The position numbers and the translations under genes were made by a program. A DNA stretch of 64,000 nt from Blepharisma stoltei. Lineage: Eukaryota; Ciliophora; Heterotrichea; Heterotrichida; Blepharismidae. Below the pieces are notes generated by a model. That model saw nothing but the letters and a program-made list of their open reading frames with translations. It was not told the origin of the DNA and did not search any database. How positions within the stretch are numbered: position 1 is the stretch's first letter; each line of letters begins with the position of its first letter. The stretch covers positions 682,001 to 746,000 of the forward strand of contig CAJZBQ010000011.1 in assembly GCA_914767885.1 (NCBI GenBank). The letters are read 5' to 3'. Of this stretch, positions 57,219 through 64,000 are shown piece by piece.

Positions 57219-57897
57219 ACATTAATTCGAAGTGGGTTAGAGTATATATTACTCCTCCTTTTAAATCTAAAGCATTTTAATTTCTATAGGTAAAATAATA
57301 ATTCCTATATAAATAGCTTCGATATACCAAAATAAAAAATTGATTATAGCCTACTCTATTTTTTAAAGGAGGGATTGCAATTTGAACAAAAACTGAATTT
57401 TATAAATTTTTTTTTCAAAAAAATTACTCTACGTGGAGCAGAAGCTTTTACTCCAATTTAAAGAGGAGTTAGTAATTCAAAAAGCGTTTTAAAAATTTAA
57501 ATATGCCATGAATTTAGGAGCCAAAAGCGATTTAGAAGTACTAATTTAAAGTAAATCATTTAAAATGTTAATTTGTTCTGTTTATAGATAAGAAAAGCAT
57601 AACTTCTGTTTTGTAAACAAGTGCAGTTATAGCGCTTTTTAATATCTAGATATGATCTAGGTTGCGATTATCTTAATTCAGTTTATTTATAACCTTACTC
57701 CTATGCAATTATTATTCTTTAAGCGAACTTTTTATAAATAATTTTAATAAAATTAATTTTAATTGTTAACCTTCTATTTTTTCATGAGAAGATATTCATA
57801 TTAAACTTTCTTTACTCATCCACAAATTTACAGCTCAAAAAAAAGTTATTATTAATGGTGCAATTAGTGAGCAGGCTATCTCTGATTAATTTTTAAT
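57219..57897. other. AT-rich intergenic DNA with weak foldback
   Basis: No gene. Around 57350-57475 a short element-like stretch (GGAGGGATTGC ... AAAGAGGAGTTAGTAA) may be a decayed MITE. Confidence 0.35.
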
Positions 57898-58752
57898 TTA
57901 ACAAATTTGTAATCCTCGACTTTTATTTGCTTTAATAGCAATTTCGACAAGCTTATCATTGACACTGAAATCTGTAAAAATGATATTCACCTTATCCCAT
58001 CACTCATTTTCAAGCCAATCCTCCAAATAAGGCCTCAAATAATTAGCTAAATACAGATTATGTGCAATCCTTTGTGTAGACAATATGCATTGAAATAGCC
58101 TAAGCCGATTCGTCTCCCTACACATTTGTTTTTGTATAAACTTTTTTAAAATTTCCGGTCTATCAGTATTCGGCCACTCATCATAATGATTGATCGATTT
58201 CGCATACTCCCCATTCCCAAACCTCGCATCGCTGCTCAATACCACAATTCTCCTATTTGTTTTCAAATTTTCGCCTATCGTATTTTTAAGAAAATCCTTC
58301 GTAATCACCATTTCTTTTATTTTTTCAAATCTCAAGTTCAGCTCTACATATGCGCTGTCAGTAAACTTTCTGAAGTGGCTGAAATCCAAAATGATTATTT
58401 CCTTGTTGTGGAGGCTTAAAAAATTTTCTATAGATTCAAACAGATCGAGCACGCATACATCGCATACCCAACTTTCGTGAGAAAACTTAAAAGGGTCGTA
58501 AGAGTCTTTAGGAATGTATCTCAGTCGGCAGTCAAAGTATCGGATGCCTCGTTCTAGCTGCTCGTAGAAGTCAGCTGATTGGTTTCGGACCCATGGAGCA
58601 GCTATGCAGCATGAGTATCGGTAAGTTCCTGAATTGTGAGAGCCAGGGATTAAAATTTCGTGGAGACATTTGTCCTTGATATAGGGAATGCATTCTTCCA
58701 TTCAGCTAGAAGTAGTCGGCTCCATTGAGGTGAACTCGAAGTTGATTTCCAT
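57898..58752 (-). CDS. PI-PLC X-domain protein
   Basis: 284 aa. PI-PLC X features: IPGSHNSGTY (catalytic His), RYFDCRLRYIPKD (Asp and Arg), a second His in FSHESW, EIIILDFSHFRKF and NEYxxxW-like NHYDEWPN. There is no C2 or Y domain, so it resembles the small PLCXD proteins, which may hydrolyse inositol lipids. TGA is Trp at 58702-58704 and near the C-terminus (NEWWDKVN). The ATG at 58752 starts MEINFEF. Confidence 0.85.
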
Positions 58753-58808
58753 TTATCTAATAGTGAAACCTTTCCGATTAATTTAAAATTCTTCTATTAT
58801 TATTTTAT

Positions 58809-59222
58809 TATTTTTTAAAGACTGCAAGTGGTGAAAGGCCCAGGGTGACTGGTGAGTTGATCCCAGCCCCAGCAATTGATCCATTTTTTTAGTAGGTCCG
58901 GTGTGAGTTTTTGCCTGATCAGGATTACACGGCAGGCTTTTATGCTTGACCCACTGACGATATACCGAGAGCGCAATGCCTGGCTCACACTGCTGGCAAG
59001 TAATTTATGCCTGTATCAGGCTGGTAGTCCATAAGGAGGCGCCAAGACCTTAATCCACTGCCAGGAGTTGAGTGGGTTCAGTGCCGCAAGAACTAGATCA
59101 GGCAAAACATCTGGTGAGTCTCTCCGAGAGACTGGCGACGTCGACAGGAAAAGGGCATGGTGTGAAATAGCTAGGGCTGAAATAAACTCCTAAGGCCTGC
59201 TAGAATTTAATCTAATATAACC
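58809..59222 (+). mobile_element. Probable retroposon
   Basis: A GC-richer segment with low-complexity flanks TATTATTTTAT (58798-58808 and 59223-59233). The right end is AT-rich (TTTAATCTAATATAACC), tail-like. Weaker case than the others, since the repeat is low complexity. Confidence 0.5.
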
Positions 59223-59240
59223 TATTATTTTATATGTTTA

Positions 59241-59486
59241 TTAGAGTTTCTGGTATTCCCCTGCTGCTGCTGCTTCTTCGCTTGCTTTTTTCTTTTTTTC
59301 AAGCTTTCTGGCTTCTTTTTCGCTGATATTTTTTTCAGCGAGAGCGATCATTGCTTTGATGTAGTCGTCTCGAAGGGATTCGTGTGTGGGAAGCGGGGGG
59401 TAGAGATAGCTTGGAGCTAGCATAATTAAAATGAGGATAAGACCTATTAAGATTCCGTACCAAGGAGAATTGTCATCAGTTTCCAT
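59241..59486 (-). CDS. Small single-pass membrane protein
   Basis: 81 aa. A hydrophobic helix (GILIGLILILIMLAPSYLY) follows a short acidic N-terminus; the C-terminus is a Lys/Glu/Ala-rich helix. Compact gene; role unknown, possibly an organelle membrane subunit. Confidence 0.6.
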   Translation of the reverse strand: METDDNSPWYGILIGLILILIMLAPSYLYPPLPTHESLRDDYIKAMIALAEKNISEKEARKLEKKKKASEEAAAAGEYQKL

Positions 59487-59947
59487 TATTGATTTGGTAA
59501 AATTTAATAATTTAGAAAATAAATAATTATTTCTTTTATATAAAGTTTTATAATAATTTTAAGAAATTTTGTATGCTTTTATTTATGTCAAAGCCTTTTT
59601 TTCTGAAAATTTAAAAAAATATTAAACTATTCTAGGCTGATGAGCCTGCTAAAGAGTATCTTGGGCTAGCCCAATGCCAATTGGTTTTTTCGAATATTTA
59701 AAATTTGACCACAAAGTGCGCTTAGCTAGCTATTCATTATAAATAAGTTTAACTACTTTGAAATTATTCTTAAGGCCATTTTCTATCTTAAAAATGTTTA
59801 TCGCCCTTGCAGTCTTTTTCACTGGATATTTGATGTGGCTAAAATTAGTGGCCATAATTGCTTACTCTCACCCTTTTAAATTGGAGCAAAATATAGGAAA
59901 AATTGTCATTGGAACAAAATTTTAATTTTTTAACAAATATTTTATAA
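59487..59947. other. Intergenic DNA
   Basis: AT-rich with no gene recognised. Confidence 0.4.
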
Positions 59948-60329
59948 CTACCCCCCCCCCCCTCCGTGAGCGAACAAAAAAATTTTGTTCGCTCACGGAG
60001 GGGGGTTAATTTTTTTTTTTAAAAAAAAATTTATATATAAATTTTATAAAAAATTTTTTTCGAAATTTAAAAAAATCCTAATTTGCAAAAATTGGGAAGC
60101 AAATATTAATTTAATTTGCAAAATTTATGTTTTAAAACGCAATTTGTTTAAAATTAAACAGAATTAGCTCTAGATTTCATTATACTAATTATCACTTATA
60201 TATCAAAATTTTTTTCCATTAAAATTTTTTCTATTAAAAAAATTTTTGTTCACTCACGGAGGGTGGGTTTTTGGTCAAAAAATGGCGATTTTTCTAATGG
60301 TTTTGTTCGCTCACGGAGGGGGGGGGGAG
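59948..60329 (-). mobile_element. Foldback MITE, copy 9 (reverse)
   Basis: TAA flanks (59945-59947 and 60330-60332). C-run, GTGAGCGAAC, immediate inverse hairpin GTTCGCTCAC, interior as in copy 2 but reversed. It lies 224 bp upstream of the isocitrate dehydrogenase start. Confidence 0.85.
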
Positions 60330-60553
60330 TAAGTGTAAAATACTAATTTTTATATAACTTTTACTAATTTAATGGAGGAAGTGCAAGTAGATTGCTATTT
60401 AAACAGTTGGACACACTGAATCGATTAATTTTTTGTATTAATTTCTTCATAAAAAATAAACTAAAATTCATAAATTCTTTTATTTTTTTAAAAATTTGTT
60501 TATAAAAAAAAATTGATTCCAGTTAGAGATGGGAAGTTATAATAATTTTTGGC

Positions 60554-63500
60554 ATGGCAACCCAGAAGATCAGAGTAGCGAACCCTGTTGCAGAGCTTGA
60601 TGGGGATGAAATGACCAGAATCATTTGGCAGCTGATTAAAGACAAGCTGATTTTCCCATACCTCGACCTTCCAATTCAATACTTCGACCTTTCCATCCAA
60701 AACCGTGATGCCACAAACGATCAGGTCACGCTAGACTCTGCTAGAGCTATTCTTGACTGCAAAGTTGGAATTAAATGTGCCACAATCACTCCAGATGAAG
60801 CCAGAGTAGAAGAGTTCAACCTCAAAAAGATGTGGAAATCTCCTAATGGAACTATCAGAAATGAGCTTAGAGGAACTGTCTTCAGAGAGCCAATTATTTG
60901 CAAGAATGTCCCAAGAATTGTCCCAGGCTGGAGCAAGCCAATCATCATTGGAAGACACGCCCATGCTGACCAATACAGAGCTACTGATTTCACAGTAGAC
61001 CGATCTGGAAAATTCGAAGTCGTTTTCAATCCTAATGACGGCTCAGAAGGCCAAAGATATGAAGTCTTTGCTTTCCAAGGAGCTGGAATTGGGCTAGCAA
61101 TGTACAACACTGACGAATCAATTGAAGAGTTCGCAAGATCTTCCTTTGAATACTCCTTAAACAGAGGCTACCCACTCTTCTTATCCACAAAAAACACCAT
61201 TCTTAAGAAATATGACGGAAGATTCAAAGACATTTTCCAAGGGATTTATGACAGAGAATATAAGCAAAAATTCCAAGAAAAAGGGATTTATTATGAACAC
61301 AGACTTATTGACGATATGGTCGCTCAAGCTATCAAAAGTAACGGCGGGTTTGTATGGGCTTGCAAGAACTATGACGGGGACGTTCAAAGTGACGTTGTAG
61401 CTCAAGGATATGGCTCTTTAGGACTTATGACTAGTGTTTTGGTATCCCCTTCAGGCGCTATTGAAGCTGAAGCTGCTCATGGCACTGTTACAAGACATTA
61501 TAGACTTTAAGGATTAAGGCTTCCTTGTTTAATGTCACGCTCAAGGCAAGCCTTTAAAGAAGGCTTGCTCAGCTGCAGGCAAACTCCCTGAGTTTATCAG
61601 CATTTATACCAAAGATAGCTCTGCTCCAGCTTTCGGTCTGGCTCTTGGAGCTTTTTTCTGAGCCTGAGAGTGCATAGTTTAGAGATTGGATGGCTGCTGC
61701 TTCAGTGAATCGAATCCCAAGCTAAGAATAAATTCTCTAGCTAGTATCGGTACAATTATGCCTTCGCTGTTGGCACTAGATGCCTCCAGGGTGAAAAGCC
61801 TATTATCTCTTGATATCCATCGGGAAGACCTTAAGTCCTCGTTATTGTTGGGCAAGGAGACAAATTCAAGCTGAATGCAAATGCCTAGTATCCGATCCTC
61901 CTTTCCTGCTCAGTTTAGGTTCAGGCCGTAGCAGGCCCCCAAAATCTGAACATGTCGGGAGAGGGCATCTCCATTTTATTTGTGCACAAGACATTATCGA
62001 CAATGGCAAAAAGGAGAAGAAACATCAACAAACCCAGTTGCTTCCATTTTTGCTTGGACTCGTGGACTATTACACAGAGCAAAACTTGATGGGAATGAAG
62101 AACTTAAACATTTCTGTGAAACCTTAGAAGCCGCAACTATAAAGACAATAGAACTTGGGTTCATGACTAAAGATTTGGCTTTATGCGTCCACGGAAACCA
62201 AATGAGAAGAGAGCACTGGCTTAACACTGAAGAATTTTTCAATAAATTAGCTGAAGTGTTGGCTGCTGAACTAGCAAAGCCTTGCTGTTCTGAAGAAACC
62301 AAAGAATGCTGTGAAAAATCCTGTGAACAGTTTTGCAAAGAGTTCTGTAAGAAGTGCTGTGATGAATACTGTCAAAGCCACAGCAAAGAAGGAAAAGAAG
62401 TTTGCCAAGAAGCCTGCTTAAAGCATTGCTTAGAATCTTGCTTAGAAAGGTGTTGCCAAGAATGCGTGAAGAGTTGTGAAGAATCTGGCAAAGAATCTGG
62501 CAAAGAATGCTGTAGAGAAGTATGCGAACAAAAATGCAGAGAATGGTGCCAGCAAGTCTGCCAAGAGAATTGTTGCAAGGAAAAAAAGGAATGCTGTGAG
62601 AAATCTTGTGAAGAGATTTGCAAAGAGTTCTGTAGGAAATGTTGTGATGAATTCTGTCAGAGCCACAGCAAAGAAGGAAAAGAAGTTTGCAAAGAAGCCT
62701 GCTTAAAGCATTGCTTAGAATCTTGCTTAGAAAGGTGCTGCCAAGAATGCGTAAAGAGTTGTGAAGAATCTGGCAAAGAATTCTGCAGAGAAGTATGCGA
62801 ACAAAAATGCAGAGAATGGTGTCAGCAAGTCTGCCAAGAGAGGTGTTGTGAGGAAACCAAAGAATGCTGCGAGAAATCCTGTGAAGAGATTTGCAAAGAG
62901 TTCTGTAGGAAATGCTGTGATGAATTCTGCCAAAGCCACAGCACAGAAGGAAAAGAAGTTTGCAAAGAAGCCTGTTTAAAGCATTGCTTAGAATCTTGTT
63001 TAGAAAGATGCTGCCAAGAATGCGTAAAGAGTTGTGAAGAATCTGGCAAAGAATTCTGCAGAGAAGTATGCGAACAGAAATGCAGAGAATGGTGTCAACA
63101 AGTCTGCCAAGAGAGGTGTTGTGAGGAAACCAAAGAATGCTGCGAGAAATCCTGTGAAGAGATTTGCAAAGAGTTCTGTAGGAAATGTTGTGATGAATTC
63201 TGCCAAAGCCACAGCAAAGAAGGAAAAGAAGCTTGTCAAGAAGCCTGCTTAAAGCACTGCTTACTCCCCCCTCTGTGAGCGAACAAAAACATGGGAAAAA
63301 TCCCTGTTTTTTTGGTAAAACCCTCCCTCCGTGAGATAGCAAAAAATTTTTTAATATTGCAATTTTTTAGGAAAAACAAAATTTGATATTTAAGTGATAA
63401 TTATTATAACGAAATCTCTAGCTAATATAGTTTAATTTTAAATAGCTTGCATTTTAAAATATAAATTTTCAAATTAAATTGTTTTTACAAATGAGAATTT

Positions 63501-63812
63501 TTAAATTTTGAAAAATTTCTATATAAATTTTTAAAAAAAAATAGCTCACTCGAGCGAACAAAAATTTTTATTCGCTCATGGAGGGGGGAGTTAGAATCTT
63601 GCTTAGAAAGATGCTGCCAAGAATGCGTAAAGAGTTGTGAAGAATCTGGAAAAGAATTCTGCAGAGAAGTATGCGAACAGAAATGCAGAGAATGGTGTCA
63701 ACAAGTCTGTCAAGAGAATTGTTGCAAGCAAAGAAAGGAATGCAGCGAAGAAAGTAAAGGAGGCAGCGAAGAAAGCAAAGGATGCTGCGGAGGAAGAAAA
63801 GGGTGCTGCTAG
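60554..63812 (+). CDS. NADP-isocitrate dehydrogenase fused to a Cys-rich repeat tail
   Basis: 810 aa after removing a retroposon (61502-61997) and a MITE (63264-63593). The first about 411 aa are a full NADP-type [89 protein letters not shown] and a normal C-terminus ([12 protein letters not shown]). No stop follows; the frame runs on into about 400 residues of tandem units of about 91 aa, each with about 23 Cys placed every third to fifth residue ([15 protein letters not shown]...). The last segment ends [10 protein letters not shown] at TAG 63810-63812. IDH supplies NADPH; a Cys-dense tail could bind metals or be a redox target. Whether the fusion is translated as one protein is unproven. 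Confidence 0.85.
61502..61997 (-). mobile_element. Retroposon in the IDH domain
   Basis: It is flanked by ACAAGACATTAT (61490-61501 and 61986-61997; span given includes the second copy). Removal gives [11 protein letters not shown], the conserved IDH sequence, in frame. TA lies in the repeat. Right end CATCTCCATTTTATTT fits the shared retroposon start in minus orientation. Confidence 0.85.
63264..63593 (+). mobile_element. Foldback MITE, copy 10, inside the Cys-rich repeat
   Basis: TTA flanks (63261-63263 and 63591-63593; span includes the second). The parallel repeat units show the uninterrupted sequence GCTTAGAATCTTGCTTAGAAAG, so the insertion point and duplication are known exactly: one TTA (Leu codon). 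330 bp, keeps frame after removal. Confidence 0.92.
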
Positions 63813-63887
63813 AAAGGCTTTTAATTAAGGAAAGCAGTTAAATTCTTTAAAAATGGGTATTTAAGAGGAGGATATGTAGGGATATCA

Positions 63888-63960
63888 GCCCGTCTAGCTC
63901 AGTCGGTAGAGCGCCAGCCTTTTAAGCTGGTGGTCGGGGGTTCGAGCCCCCCGGTGGGCG
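63888..63960 (+). tRNA. tRNA-Lys (anticodon UUU)
   Basis: 73-nt cloverleaf: acceptor GCCCGTC with GGTGGGC, D arm TAGCTCAGTCGGTAGAGC, anticodon stem CCAGC/GCTGG with loop CTTTTAA, T arm GGGGG-TTCGAGC-CCCCC. Discriminator G. Nuclear-type tRNA-Lys. Confidence 0.96.
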
Positions 63961-63966
63961 TTTTTT
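63961..63966 (+). terminator. Pol III T-run terminator
   Basis: Six Ts directly after the tRNA 3' end, the usual RNA polymerase III stop. Confidence 0.8.
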
Positions 63967-64000
63967 ATGCAAAGGAAGAGAGATGGGGTATTTATTGAGC

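Noticed and set aside
62239-63342. 367-aa ORF on the minus strand, Leu/Cys/Arg-rich
   Set aside because: It is the antisense of the Cys-rich repeats; the plus strand continues the IDH frame and codon pattern.
21696-63593. CRISPR-like array from repeated motifs
   Set aside because: Repeats are dispersed transposon ends tens of kb apart, not a spaced array, and this is a eukaryote.
1-64000. Karyorelict (Loxodes-like) origin, which also reads TGA as Trp
   Set aside because: TAA and TAG clearly end genes here, whereas they are sense codons in that group.

Overview
The window reads as germline (micronuclear) DNA of a heterotrich ciliate, most like Blepharisma. Four things in the sequence point there. 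(1) Many conserved genes run only if TGA is read as Trp while TAA and TAG stop translation (RSPH4, RecQ, CPSF30, 3R-MYB, a 1143-aa receptor). (2) Clear introns are 15-16 nt long (WD40 gene, uS10, TM/zinc-ribbon gene). (3) Coding sequence is dense and AT-rich, with genes tens of bases apart. (4) Many conserved genes are broken by inserts whose exact removal between TA, TNA or longer direct repeats restores the frame, as expected for internal eliminated sequences (IESs).

Layout. 1-3000: retroposon and a calcium-dependent kinase (CDPK) split by two inserts. 3170-4410: two related terminal-inverted-repeat elements, one carrying a helix-turn-helix ORF. 4830-8263: cysteine desulfurase/zinc finger/TtcA fusion with two inserts. 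8297-12284: three unassigned genes, inserts included. 12369-16715: RSPH4/6, WD40, ribosomal uS10, ABHD4/5-like hydrolase. 16795-21559: receptor gene and a broken paralogous fragment. 21696-24849: MITE, dead kelch copy, intact B-box/kelch gene. 26712-32682: SDR, RecQ, DNAAF1-like, CPSF30, ankyrin protein. 32683-38314: poor region with a dead Tc1/IS630-like transposase, nested palindrome, retroposons and a minisatellite. 38315-40588: ciliary-type protein and PKA regulatory subunit. 40883-44950: decayed coiled-coil and basic-protein paralogues, MITE, retroposons. 45159-49398: 3R-MYB, membrane/zinc-ribbon protein, MITEs, coiled-coil gene, secreted Cys-rich protein. 50204-56395: CFAP70/TTC18-like gene with two IESs, helical protein, second MYB. 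57898-63960: PI-PLC-X protein, small membrane protein, MITE, NADP-isocitrate dehydrogenase fused to a long Cys-rich repeat tail, tRNA-Lys.

Mobile DNA. At least ten copies of one foldback MITE (C-rich ends, hairpin just inside each end, 3-bp TNA duplications) are present, plus about a dozen retroposons with 9-16-bp target duplications, and several TA-bounded palindromes sharing a core. Five conserved or long genes carry retroposons inside their reading frames, so these behave as IESs. Ciliary genes (RSPH4, DNAAF1, CFAP70, PKA-R) are common here but scattered; no operon-like logic is expected. All frame joins were worked out by eye and have not been checked against macronuclear reads.
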